Shown piece by piece: positions 8,822-16,853 of a DNA stretch of 64,000 nt (position 1 is the first letter of the stretch; every line of letters starts with the position of its first letter). The stretch is from Flavobacterium sp. (GTDB lineage Bacteria > Bacteroidota > Bacteroidia > Flavobacteriales > Flavobacteriaceae): contig NZ_JAIXUB010000025.1 of assembly GCF_027484205.1 (NCBI RefSeq), positions 238,811 through 302,810 of the forward strand, written 5' to 3'. The notes beneath the pieces were generated by a model. It ran no database searches. It worked only from the letters and a program-made list of their open reading frames with translations, and was not told the origin of the DNA. Made by a program: the position numbers and the translations under genes.

Positions 8822-8878
8822 ACCCTAGTTTGCATAGGGTTAAACCTAATAATAAATAGTAAATAAAATATAGTTTTG
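8822..8878 (+). promoter_or_regulatory. Hairpin and promoter-like element before the protease gene
   Basis: The 150-base gap between the pentapeptide gene and the protease gene holds a hairpin with stem ACCCTA/TAGGGT (8822-8840, no T run) and a perfect -7 box TAGTTTTG at 8871-8878, but no clear -33 box. The protease, barrel-like protein and hsdR may therefore form an internal transcription unit. Confidence 0.45.
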
Positions 8879-8906
8879 ATAGTGTTTAATTTTAAAATTT
8901 TAAGGT

Positions 8907-9713
8907 ATGAAAACAAGTAAACAATTTTTATTAGGGTTTATTATAATTTTATTTTTTCTATTTTCAAATAGAAATTATTCTCAATGCACTAATGTAACTG
9001 AAGGTAGAAATGTATTAATTAATGCAGCATCAATGAACGCTCCATTGAGTTACATTGCACATATTTTTCCAAAAAGAGGCAAAACGTATTCAGGCACCGC
9101 TTTTTTTATTCACCCACAAGTAATGCTTACAGCTGGACATAATGTTAGAAAAAGAAAAGGATTTATTTTTACAAGAGTAAAAGAAATTGACTTAAACATT
9201 GGCGCCACAGATTGTACTACTCAATTGACCAAAGATTTTGTTGTTACTAAACAAAACGATAATATCATTAGTGGTAATGACGAGAAAAAATATACTGTTC
9301 AAGACGATTGGGGTTTTATTATTTTAAACAACAACACAGCTAATCAAGTGGTTGGCGGAGTATTTGCATTTGAAGTGTATAACCCAAATAAAGATTATGG
9401 TATTATTTATAAATGTGGTTATCCATCAGAAAATCCAAAATGCGTACCGAGATATGACCAAACAATTAATTATAATTATGATGCAAATTGTAATTGTTTA
9501 CGCTATGATTTTGAAACTGAACATGGCGACAGTGGCGCTCCAATTTGGTATCTAAATAATGGTGTTCCAACAGTCATTGCAATCCATACCAATGGTGATA
9601 GCAAACCCGATAAAAATGGTAAATATGATTGTGCAAAAGGAACATTAATTACAAAAGAAGTTTATCAGCAACTACAAGCTTTTTGTAGCAATAAAGGCAT
9701 AACTATACCGTAA
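8907..9713 (+). CDS. Exported trypsin-fold (V8-like) serine protease
   Basis: This 268-residue protein begins with a hydrophobic Sec signal (about 1-26, ending NYSQ). The mature part is a chymotrypsin-fold protease of the V8/glutamyl-endopeptidase style. The catalytic His is H78 (LTAGHN), the Asp is D134 (DDWGFI) and the Ser is S209 (HGDSGAPIW), so the triad is complete. Several Cys in the C-terminal half (including CGYPSENPKC and CNC) could form disulfides, which suits the periplasm or cell exterior. There is no T9SS tail, so the periplasm is the likely site. It is followed 15 bases later by an exported barrel-like protein and then hsdR. Its location inside a type I RM locus is unexpected. 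Substrate unknown. Confidence 0.88.
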   Translation: MKTSKQFLLGFIIILFFLFSNRNYSQCTNVTEGRNVLINAASMNAPLSYIAHIFPKRGKTYSGTAFFIHPQVMLTAGHNVRKRKGFIFTRVKEIDLNIGATDCTTQLTKDFVVTKQNDNIISGNDEKKYTVQDDWGFIILNNNTANQVVGGVFAFEVYNPNKDYGIIYKCGYPSENPKCVPRYDQTINYNYDANCNCLRYDFETEHGDSGAPIWYLNNGVPTVIAIHTNGDSKPDKNGKYDCAKGTLITKEVYQQLQAFCSNKGITIP

Positions 9714-9728
9714 ATCAAATAGAAAATC

Positions 9729-11243
9729 ATGAAAAAAACAATTATTATTTTGACGATTTTAGCTGGAATATTTTCTGTTTCTGCTCAACAAAATGAAGTA
9801 AAGTATCAAGGTAAAACATTAAAAATTATACCAAAAGATAAAGACGAATTAAAGAATACCGCTTTAATTTATAAATATCATATTGATTCATTAAGTATTT
9901 ATGCTAGGCGTTTTTTTAGTGGGGAAATTTTTGTGAGAAACAAAGCGCAAACTTTTTTGGATGCCATAGTTAATCCTGTTCCAGATTTTAATTCAATTTA
10001 CAATTTAAGAAACAGTTTGGAATCACAAAAGCTTTTTAATAATAAGATGTTGAATATTTTGTTTGCAGATGAAGTAGCAACTTATTTTAATGGTGGAAGC
10101 GATTTGTCATTAGAAAAATATTATACCACATTAGATGCAGACGATTCATCATTATCCTTTGGAGTTAATTTTGACATTAGAGGCGAATCTAAACTAAATC
10201 GAATGAAATGGTTGTTCAGTGTAGGTTTTAAAGCTAAAGCTGGCGATAAATTTGCAACAGTTGTAAAAAATGGTAAATTAGACAACACAGATCTTGGAAT
10301 AACAGGAAAAGTAACATTAATTGGAAAAGGAATAATAAATTTTAGCGATAAACTAAATTGTGAGAAAAAAGTTTCGGTTAATAGAAAAGAAATTATAAAA
10401 AAATACCGCAAAAATTTATTAGAGGAATATGATACTAAAATAAAAAAATACGTTAGCAATGATATTGACGATGAATTAAAAAAAATAAAAACTATATATG
10501 ACGCTCCAAATAACAACGAAGGAAAACTAAAAGAAAAGCAAGAAGAATTTATAAAAGAGAAATACCATTCTTATTATGAAGAAATTGCCAATGCAGAAAT
10601 AAAATTTGTTAAAGAAAATAAGTTATATAAATATTTATGGGATCATTGGGGAAATATTGATTTTTTTGCGCCAATTGGTCAAAAAAAGTACACTATTTCA
10701 CCATCTGAAAATACCACAACTAAACCAAGGTCAACAGAGTTTTATCCTTTAAAAATTACAGGAACGTATACTAATTTAGTTAAATGGTCAGCTGGACAGT
10801 CTTTATATTTAACTGCGCAATTGAGTGCCTTTAATAATAATAACATTTTAGTTGATGAAACAGAAACGATGCCTTTTCAAACCATTACACAACAATCTAT
10901 ATCTGGAACAGGAACGCCTACTGATCCTTATATAATCAATCAGGCTGTAACAGAAAGCACAGATGTGTATGTTTTGCCAAATGGTTTTGATAGGTTTATA
11001 ACAGGTGTTGCGCGTTTTGAAACCGTTTTTTTTGCAAGACCGTGGATTGGTATAAGTCCAGCAATTGAGAAAAATTTTGGACAATATTATTCTAAAACCA
11101 ATTGGAAATTGGGTATACCGTTCAGTTTAAAAGACAAAGACGGAAAATCATCCATCAATTTTGAAGTGCAATGGAAAGAAGTTAATGATAATCATTTAGT
11201 TGGTATTAGTGCCAGTTTCTTATTTGGTAAATTCCTTAAATAA
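9729..11243 (+). CDS. Exported barrel-like protein nested in the RM locus, unknown
   Basis: This 504-residue protein has a Sec signal (about 1-19, IFSVSAQ). The middle (about 210-300) is Lys/Glu-rich and helical. Before and after it are segments with alternating hydrophobic residues: DDSSLSFGVNFDIRG and KWLFSVGFKAKAG near 138-175, and the C-terminal WKLGIPFSLKDKDG, FEVQWKEV and GISASFLFG. These look like outer-membrane beta strands or a small C-terminal barrel. I know no named family for it. It starts 15 bases after the protease and ends five bases before the hsdR start, so it is almost certainly translated from the same mRNA as both. A structural or substrate partnership with the protease is an inference from gene order. 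Confidence 0.7.
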   Translation: MKKTIIILTILAGIFSVSAQQNEVKYQGKTLKIIPKDKDELKNTALIYKYHIDSLSIYARRFFSGEIFVRNKAQTFLDAIVNPVPDFNSIYNLRNSLESQKLFNNKMLNILFADEVATYFNGGSDLSLEKYYTTLDADDSSLSFGVNFDIRGESKLNRMKWLFSVGFKAKAGDKFATVVKNGKLDNTDLGITGKVTLIGKGIINFSDKLNCEKKVSVNRKEIIKKYRKNLLEEYDTKIKKYVSNDIDDELKKIKTIYDAPNNNEGKLKEKQEEFIKEKYHSYYEEIANAEIKFVKENKLYKYLWDHWGNIDFFAPIGQKKYTISPSENTTTKPRSTEFYPLKITGTYTNLVKWSAGQSLYLTAQLSAFNNNNILVDETETMPFQTITQQSISGTGTPTDPYIINQAVTESTDVYVLPNGFDRFITGVARFETVFFARPWIGISPAIEKNFGQYYSKTNWKLGIPFSLKDKDGKSSINFEVQWKEVNDNHLVGISASFLFGKFLK

Positions 11244-11248
11244 CCCTT

Positions 11249-14077
11249 ATGACCAAACAACCTGAGTATTTGCTAGAAGAAAATTTAGTCCAACAACTAA
11301 GCGATTTGGGCTATAAAAAAGTAGTGATAAAAGACGAACGCGATCTTATTCAAAACCTGCAAGAGCAATTGGAAAAACACAACAATTGCACGTATTCTTT
11401 CAATGAGTTCAAGCAAATACTCAACGATTTATCTAAAGGTAATATCTATGAAAAAGCCAAACAACTCAGGGACAAAATAGACTACATCAAAGATGATGGC
11501 ACAACAGGTTATGTAGAGTTGATCAACCAGATACATTGGTGTAAAAATCAATACCAAGTAGCTCATCAAATCACCATGATGGGTAACTATGAGAATCGTT
11601 ACGATGTTACCTTATTAATTAACGGTTTGCCATTAGTACAAATTGAATTAAAACGTAGAGGTTTAGAACTCAAAGAAGCGTTTAACCAAACCAATCGTTA
11701 CGAAAGACATTCTTACAGCTCAGGAAATGGGTTGTTTCAATATATTCAATTGTTTGTTATCAGCAATGGCGTAAACACTAAATACTATGCTAATAATCCA
11801 GTAAAAGCAAGGTCGTTCAAACAAACCTTTTATTGGGCAGATGTTGAAAATAAAATCATTACCCAATTGAGCGAATTTACTAATTTGTTTTTAGAGCCAT
11901 GTCATTTATCTAAAATGATAACCAAGTATGTGGTATTAAATACTTCTAATACTTTGATGGCATTGCGTCCTTATCAATATTACGCAACTGAGGCAATAGT
12001 AGAACGAGTAAAAACTACCAATAAAAACGGATATATTTGGCACACAACAGGTTCGGGGAAAACCTTAACATCGTTCAAAACCAGCCAGATATTAACAAAT
12101 TTGGAAGGCGTTTACAAAGTGGTTTTTGTGGTAGATAGAAAAGATTTGGATTACCAAACCATTAAAGAGTTTAACAGCTTTTGCGATGGCAGTATTGATG
12201 CCACTAATGACACCAGTACTTTAGTGCGCCAATTTACCGATGATACCAAATTGATTGTAACCACGATTCAAAAACTAAATACCGCTATTTATAAACAAAA
12301 GTATTTGAACAAAATGGACAATTTGAAAGATAAGAAAATTGTTTTCATTTTTGACGAGTGTCACCGAAGCCAATTTGGAGATACACACAACCGAATTAAA
12401 AGTTATTTCAACAATGCTCAGATGTTTGGTTTTACAGGAACACCTATTTTTAAAGATAATTCTGTTATTAATGCTCACGGAAAACGAACTACCAAAGATT
12501 TATTTGAAGAATGTTTGCACAAATATGTTATTACTGATGCTATTAGAGATCGTAATGTTTTAAAATTCTCTATTGAATACATTAGTACTTTTAAAAGTAA
12601 AGATGGTATCAAAGACATCAAAGTAGATGATATTGATAAAGTTGAGGTTATGGAAGCACCACAACGATTAAATAATATCACCGATTACATTATTGAAAAC
12701 CACAATCGCAAAACCCACGATAAAAAATTTACAGCAATTTTTTGCGTTCCAAATGTGAAAACCTTAATTAAATATTACGAACTATTTAAGGTCAAACAAA
12801 CCAATACAGATGACACTTTGAAAGTAGCAACAATCTATTCGTATCAGGCAAATCAATTGGATGAGGACGCTAAAGGGTTTATTCCTGATGAAGATTTTGA
12901 AGATTTTGTTGCTGAACCAAGAGAAGAATACAACTCTCAACATACAAGAGACAAACTCGAGGAATTTATTGCGGATTACAACGGTATGTTTAAAACAAAT
13001 TATTCCACCAATGAGTTCTATGCCTATTACAAAGACATTGGCAAACGAGTAAAAAATAAACAAGTTGATGTTTTACTAGTGGTAAATATGTTTTTGACAG
13101 GTTTTGATAGCAAATTGTTAAATACGATTTATGTAGATAAAACACTTAAATATCACGGATTAATACAAGCATATTCTCGAACCAACAGAATATTAGACGA
13201 GGTAAAATCTCAAGGTAATGTAGTTTGTTTCAGAAATTTAAAAGAAGCTACAGACGAAGCAATTACGTTATTCTCAAACAAAGAAGCGATTGAAGAAATT
13301 ATTGTTCAACCGTATGAAGATTATGTAGCTAACTTTGAGAAAGCTTATAAAAAATTAATTGCTTTAGTACCAACGGTAGACAGCGTTAACGAGTTACCCT
13401 CAGAAAATGAAGAACTCGAATTTGTAAAAACCTTTAGAGAATTAATACGAATCAAAAATGTATTAGGCACTTTTACCGAATTTAGTTTTGAATCTTTACC
13501 AATTGAAGAACAAGATTTTGAGGATTACAAAGCGAAATATTTAGATATTAGGGATAGAGTAAAAAACACCAAAGAAGTAGTTTCAATTCTGAATGATATT
13601 GATTTTGAAATAGAGTTAATCCGCAGAGACGAAATTAATGTTGCTTATATATTGGGATTATTGGCAAAATTGCAAGAATCGAAAAGCAAAGACCAAGAGC
13701 AACAGCGAAAAGTCATTACCGACATGATGGCATCGCAAACCCAGTTAAGAAGTAAAAAAGAATTGATTGAAAAATTTATGCTTGAAAACTTGCCATTAAT
13801 AACTGATGTTGATGCCGTGCAAGAATCATTTGATACTTTTTGGGATATAGAAAAACAAAAAGCTATCGAAACATTAAGCCATCAAGAAAATTTAGACAAT
13901 ACTAAATTACAAGATATTATAGGTAAATATCTTTTTACACAAAAACAACCATTACGTGATGAGGTAATTGGATTGATGAATAAAAGACCAAGCTTAAAAG
14001 AAAGAGCCACAGCATCGGAAAGAATACTAAACAAAATTGTTGCTTTTGTAGAAACGTTTATTGATGGTATGGGTTAA
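11249..14077 (+). CDS. hsdR: Type I restriction-modification system, endonuclease/translocase HsdR
   Basis: This 942-residue subunit is full length. The N-terminal PD-(D/E)xK nuclease shows D119 and E133-L-K135 (QIELKRRG). The SF2 translocase follows with Walker A HTTGSGKT (K271), the DECH box at 369-372, motif III FTGTP and a late arginine-containing motif (AYSRTNR). All key residues are present, so restriction should be functional. Family knowledge: HsdR joins the M2S core, translocates unmethylated DNA and cuts at a distance. The gene starts five bases after the barrel-like protein and is separated from hsdS by three unrelated genes (about 3.7 kb). It is the last gene of the unit. Confidence 0.97.
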   Translation: MTKQPEYLLEENLVQQLSDLGYKKVVIKDERDLIQNLQEQLEKHNNCTYSFNEFKQILNDLSKGNIYEKAKQLRDKIDYIKDDGTTGYVELINQIHWCKNQYQVAHQITMMGNYENRYDVTLLINGLPLVQIELKRRGLELKEAFNQTNRYERHSYSSGNGLFQYIQLFVISNGVNTKYYANNPVKARSFKQTFYWADVENKIITQLSEFTNLFLEPCHLSKMITKYVVLNTSNTLMALRPYQYYATEAIVERVKTTNKNGYIWHTTGSGKTLTSFKTSQILTNLEGVYKVVFVVDRKDLDYQTIKEFNSFCDGSIDATNDTSTLVRQFTDDTKLIVTTIQKLNTAIYKQKYLNKMDNLKDKKIVFIFDECHRSQFGDTHNRIKSYFNNAQMFGFTGTPIFKDNSVINAHGKRTTKDLFEECLHKYVITDAIRDRNVLKFSIEYISTFKSKDGIKDIKVDDIDKVEVMEAPQRLNNITDYIIENHNRKTHDKKFTAIFCVPNVKTLIKYYELFKVKQTNTDDTLKVATIYSYQANQLDEDAKGFIPDEDFEDFVAEPREEYNSQHTRDKLEEFIADYNGMFKTNYSTNEFYAYYKDIGKRVKNKQVDVLLVVNMFLTGFDSKLLNTIYVDKTLKYHGLIQAYSRTNRILDEVKSQGNVVCFRNLKEATDEAITLFSNKEAIEEIIVQPYEDYVANFEKAYKKLIALVPTVDSVNELPSENEELEFVKTFRELIRIKNVLGTFTEFSFESLPIEEQDFEDYKAKYLDIRDRVKNTKEVVSILNDIDFEIELIRRDEINVAYILGLLAKLQESKSKDQEQQRKVITDMMASQTQLRSKKELIEKFMLENLPLITDVDAVQESFDTFWDIEKQKAIETLSHQENLDNTKLQDIIGKYLFTQKQPLRDEVIGLMNKRPSLKERATASERILNKIVAFVETFIDGMG

Positions 14078-14121
14078 AAATTTCTTAATCTACATTAAGT
14101 GCTTCTCGAATCTTATCGTTG

Positions 14122-14129
14122 TAAATTTG
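14122..14129 (+). promoter_or_regulatory. -7 promoter box for the pirin cluster
   Basis: TAAATTTG matches TAnnTTTG exactly and lies 30 bases before the pirin ATG. No clear -33 box precedes it. Confidence 0.55.
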
Positions 14130-14159
14130 TATCATAATAATTACTAAATTTATAACGAT

Positions 14160-14876
14160 ATGAAAAATATAGTTTTACACAAAGCAGATTCAAGAGGTCA
14201 CGCTAATCACGGTTGGTTGAATGCTTACCATAGTTTTAGTTTTGCAAGTTGGTACAATCCAGATAGAGTTCAGTTTGGAATGTTGCGCGTTTTAAACGAC
14301 GACACCGTTGCTGCTGGAATGGGTTTTGGGACACATCCACACGATAATATGGAAATTATAACTATTCCATTAGAAGGCGATTTAGCACATAAAGACAGCA
14401 TGGGAAATGCTGCAACAATCAAAACTGGTGATGTGCAAGTTATGAGTGCTGGAACCGGAATTCAACACAGTGAGTTCAATCCAAATGCAGACCAACACAC
14501 TAAATTATTTCAAATTTGGTTGTTTCCAAAATTCAGAAATGTAGAACCTCGCTACCAACAAATTACTTTGGATGTTACAAAACAAAAGAATAGTTTTGCA
14601 CAAATCCTTTCACCAAACGCAGACGATGATGGCGTTTGGATTTATCAAGATGCTTGGTTTTATTTGAGTGATTTTGACAAAGATTTTTCTAAAAAATTAT
14701 CCCTTAAAAAAGAAGGAAACGGATTTTACATCATGAATATCGAAGGCGAAATTGAAGTAAATGGTTCAACATTAGAAAAAAGAGACGCTATTGGAATTTG
14801 GGAAACTTCTGAAATTGAAATTAAAGCAAATACAGAATCCAAATTTTTAATAATGGAAATCCCAATGGAACAATAA
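14160..14876 (+). CDS. Pirin family protein (YhhW-like bicupin)
   Basis: This 238-residue protein is a typical pirin. The N-terminal motif RGHANHGWLNAYHSFSFA and the metal-binding motif FGTHPHDNMEIITIPLEG (about 57-75), with HSEFNP near 103, carry the His and Glu ligands of the first cupin. The second cupin is degenerate, as is usual. Family knowledge: some bacterial pirins (E. coli YhhW) have quercetin 2,3-dioxygenase activity and others are redox-linked regulators. It heads a same-strand cluster of stress and redox genes with its own promoter-like box. The physiological substrate cannot be inferred. Confidence 0.94.
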   Translation: MKNIVLHKADSRGHANHGWLNAYHSFSFASWYNPDRVQFGMLRVLNDDTVAAGMGFGTHPHDNMEIITIPLEGDLAHKDSMGNAATIKTGDVQVMSAGTGIQHSEFNPNADQHTKLFQIWLFPKFRNVEPRYQQITLDVTKQKNSFAQILSPNADDDGVWIYQDAWFYLSDFDKDFSKKLSLKKEGNGFYIMNIEGEIEVNGSTLEKRDAIGIWETSEIEIKANTESKFLIMEIPMEQ

Positions 14877-14885
14877 ATACCCGAT

Positions 14886-14962
14886 TTCAACATTCAAAAT
14901 TCGTTTTTGAATATTCGAAGTCAAAAATATTGAATATTCAATTTTGAGTAACGAATGTTGAA
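14886..14962. repeat. Long imperfect inverted repeat between pirin and GNAT genes
   Basis: TTCAACATTC at 14886-14895 pairs exactly with GAATGTTGAA at 14953-14962. The interior also pairs in part (CAAAAT with ATTTTG) and contains TTGAATATTCAA. It fills most of the 105-base gap. It lacks a T run, so it looks more like a small intergenic repeat element or mRNA processing site than a terminator. Confidence 0.6.
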
Positions 14963-14981
14963 GTTTTTAAACTTATAAATT

Positions 14982-15263
14982 ATGAATGAAGTACAATTAA
15001 AAATCAATGATAAAAACGGTGTTTTTTATATTGATGTAGATGGAAAACACGAAGCAATGATGACTTTCGTTTTTGCTGGCGAAGACAAAATTATTATTGA
15101 TCACACCGAAGTAAACCCAGGAAATAACGGAAAAGGATTTGGCAAAAAAATGGTAACAAAAGCAGTGGAATTTGCTAGAGAAAAAGGAATTAAAATCATT
15201 CCGCTTTGTCCATTTGCCAAAAGTGTATTTGATAAAACACCAGAGTTTAGAGACGTTTTGTAA
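14982..15263 (+). CDS. Small GNAT-type acetyltransferase (YidJ/COG2388 type)
   Basis: This 93-residue protein is a minimal GCN5-related domain. It carries the acyl-CoA loop GNNGKGFGKKMV (about 49-60), followed by a helix and LCPFAKSVF, the pattern of the short COG2388 acetyltransferases found in many bacteria and in human NATD1. The substrate is not known. It ends two bases before the osmC-like gene, so it is coupled to the redox cluster. Confidence 0.9.
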   Translation: MNEVQLKINDKNGVFYIDVDGKHEAMMTFVFAGEDKIIIDHTEVNPGNNGKGFGKKMVTKAVEFAREKGIKIIPLCPFAKSVFDKTPEFRDVL

Positions 15264-15265
15264 TT

Positions 15266-15673
15266 ATGGCTAATCTTTTAGAACAAGATATAACAGGAAA
15301 AATTGGTACCCAAAAATATTTGTGTACCATTTCTTGGCGTAATGGCAAATTAGTAATGGATGAACCCAAAAGTATTGGCGGAAAAGATTTAGGTCCTGAT
15401 CCTTATTCTACTCTTTTAGCTTCTCTAGCTGGATGCACTCTGTCAACTTTACGAATGTACATTGATAGAAAAGGATGGGATATTCCTGAAATTAATATTT
15501 CATTAAATTTTTCGCAAAAGCAAAATGACGAACTAGAAACTACAATTTCAAGAGCTATTTCATTTTCTAACGAAATTACTACGGAACAAAAAGAACGTTT
15601 ACTATTAATTGCAGAAAAATGTCCAATTTCAAAACTATTAAAAAACAAAATAACCATTAACACCCAACTTTAA
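15266..15673 (+). CDS. OsmC family peroxiredoxin-like protein
   Basis: This 135-residue protein has the OsmC/Ohr fold signatures: GPDPYSTLLASLAGCTLSTL with the first redox Cys near residue 52, and the C-terminal EKCPISKLL with the second Cys near 120. Family knowledge: the two Cys reduce organic or fatty-acid hydroperoxides. The length fits the YhfA/OsmC-like subgroup rather than Ohr. It lies between the GNAT gene and the ferredoxin gene, with gaps of two bases on each side. Confidence 0.93.
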   Translation: MANLLEQDITGKIGTQKYLCTISWRNGKLVMDEPKSIGGKDLGPDPYSTLLASLAGCTLSTLRMYIDRKGWDIPEINISLNFSQKQNDELETTISRAISFSNEITTEQKERLLLIAEKCPISKLLKNKITINTQL

Positions 15674-15675
15674 TT

Positions 15676-15912
15676 ATGGATGCAAACGACTTAACCAAAG
15701 AATATACCAATGGAGAAGTTACCATTGTATGGAAAAATAGCTTGTGCAAACATGCTGCCGAATGTGTAAAAAACAATCCTGATGTTTTCAAACCAAGAGA
15801 AAAACCATGGATTCATGCAGAAAATTCAACAACAGAAAAAATTATTGAAACTATAAAGAAATGTCCTTCTGGTGCATTAACTTATTATTTAAACAATGAA
15901 ACAACCGCCTAA
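15676..15912 (+). CDS. YjdI-type [4Fe-4S] mono-cluster protein
   Basis: This 78-residue protein matches the Fer4_19/YjdI family. It has the conserved LCKHAAECVKNNPDVF segment, KPWI, and the late CPSGALTY motif; its four Cys in CxxxxxC and KKCPSGAL contexts can hold an iron-sulfur cluster. Genes of this family frequently sit next to the small COG2388 acetyltransferase, as here. A role in electron transfer or stress is a family-level inference. Its last 17 bases overlap the next gene. Confidence 0.92.
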   Translation: MDANDLTKEYTNGEVTIVWKNSLCKHAAECVKNNPDVFKPREKPWIHAENSTTEKIIETIKKCPSGALTYYLNNETTA

Positions 15913-16108
15913 ATGGAAATTTGCTGTAATGGTTTGGATAGCAATTTATCCAACAATTACATTAGTATCTTTATTAATAGGAGATTATATCAAGAATTTA
16001 CCCTTACCTTTAAAAACATTAATCATGACTGGAATGTTAGTTCCATTAATGGTTTTTGTGTTACTTCCTTTTTTGAGAAAAATATTAGGTAATTGGTTAA
16101 ACAAATAA
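15896..16108 (+). CDS. 70-residue double-spanning membrane protein
   Basis: This 70-residue protein begins PPKWKFAVMVWIAIYPTIT and has two membrane helices (about 8-28 and 38-60), joined by a loop with LPLPLKTL. The sequence looks like the C-terminal membrane part of the COG3224 antibiotic-biosynthesis-monooxygenase-like proteins, here present alone without the ABM domain. The ATG lies inside the preceding ferredoxin gene (17-base overlap in another frame), which supports coupled translation. Function unknown; it could tether or assist the neighbouring redox proteins. Confidence 0.82.
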   Translation: MKQPPKWKFAVMVWIAIYPTITLVSLLIGDYIKNLPLPLKTLIMTGMLVPLMVFVLLPFLRKILGNWLNK

Positions 16109-16114
16109 AAAAAC

Positions 16115-16642
16115 ATGAAAAAAATTATCGCTTTTGGAGCTTCATCTAGCAAGACTTCAATCAACAAACAATTAGCAACTTTTGCTGCTAATCAATTTCA
16201 AAATGCATCTGTAGAAATTTTAGATTTAAATAATTTTGAAATGCCTATTTTTTCAACAGATAGAGAAACCGAATCAGGAATTCCACAATTAGCTCAAGAT
16301 TTCTATACTAAGCTTGGAACAGCAGATTTAATCGTGATTTCATTTGCTGAACATAATGGCGCTTATTCTGCTGCTTTCAAAAATATTTTTGATTGGACTT
16401 CGAGAATAAACGCTAAAACATTTCAAGAAAAACCAGTTCTTTTACTTTCAACTTCTCCTGGACCACGTGGTGGAAGTTCTGTTTTAGAAATTGCTAAAAA
16501 TCGCTTTCCATTTCAAGGTGCAGTTGTTAAAGGAAGTTTTTCTTTGCCAAGTTTCAACGATAACTTTAATACTGAAAAAGGAATAACAAATGAAGATTTA
16601 AAAAATCAGTTATTGGAAATCGTTAATTCAATTGAGTTGTAA
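16115..16642 (+). CDS. NADPH-dependent FMN reductase family protein
   Basis: This 175-residue flavodoxin-fold protein belongs to the FMN_red/ChrR/azoreductase group. It shows the N-terminal phosphate-binding loop FGASSSKTSINKQL (residues 5-18), SFAEHNGAYSAAFKNIFDW (the conserved active-site region, about 76-94) and a late GGSSVLE. It should bind FMN and reduce quinones, metals or other acceptors with NAD(P)H in the cytoplasm. It is the last gene of the cluster, six bases after the small membrane protein. A dispersed structured repeat follows. Confidence 0.92.
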   Translation: MKKIIAFGASSSKTSINKQLATFAANQFQNASVEILDLNNFEMPIFSTDRETESGIPQLAQDFYTKLGTADLIVISFAEHNGAYSAAFKNIFDWTSRINAKTFQEKPVLLLSTSPGPRGGSSVLEIAKNRFPFQGAVVKGSFSLPSFNDNFNTEKGITNEDLKNQLLEIVNSIEL

Positions 16643-16672
16643 GAAATTTTGTTTAGAATCCGAAAAAAACTA

Positions 16673-16780
16673 TTTAGCCCTGATTGCAAGGAAAGCTTGT
16701 GAGGCACGAACAACTTGAAGAAAAAGCAGGAAAATGATCCCGAAGTTTCGGGACTAAAAATACCCAAACTATTCGCTTCT
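16673..16780 (+). repeat. Dispersed structured repeat, copy 1 (possible Flavo-1-like RNA)
   Basis: The element begins TTTAGCCCTGAT and ends ATTCGCTTCT. It has a variable middle, then GCAGGAAAATG and the perfect hairpin TCCCGAA/TTCGGGA (16738-16753). TTTAG (16673) can pair with CTAAA (16754). The same ends occur at 22330-22450 and 62211-62319 on the other strand. From memory it resembles the Flavo-1 candidate RNA of Flavobacteria; I could not verify this. Confidence 0.7.
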
Positions 16781-16790
16781 AAAAATTTAT

Positions 16791-16798
16791 TATTTTTG
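16791..16798 (+). promoter_or_regulatory. -7 promoter box for fabD
   Basis: TATTTTTG matches TAnnTTTG. It lies 56 bases before the fabD ATG and directly after the repeat copy. Confidence 0.55.
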
Positions 16799-16853
16799 CA
16801 TTAGTTTAAAGTAATTTTTAAACTCACAAACATTAAACTTTTAAACCAAAAAC

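Noticed and set aside
8822..8840. True terminator before the protease gene
   Set aside because: The stem has no following T run, so it is listed only as a hairpin near a promoter-like box.
9352..9555. 67-residue plus-strand frame inside the protease gene
   Set aside because: Out-of-frame shadow of a gene whose catalytic triad is complete.
10121..10516. 131-residue minus-strand frame inside the barrel-like gene
   Set aside because: It lies wholly antisense within a gene that has a signal peptide and tight operon spacing; its composition (Phe/Ser/Leu-rich) is the usual shadow of Lys/Glu-rich coding sequence.
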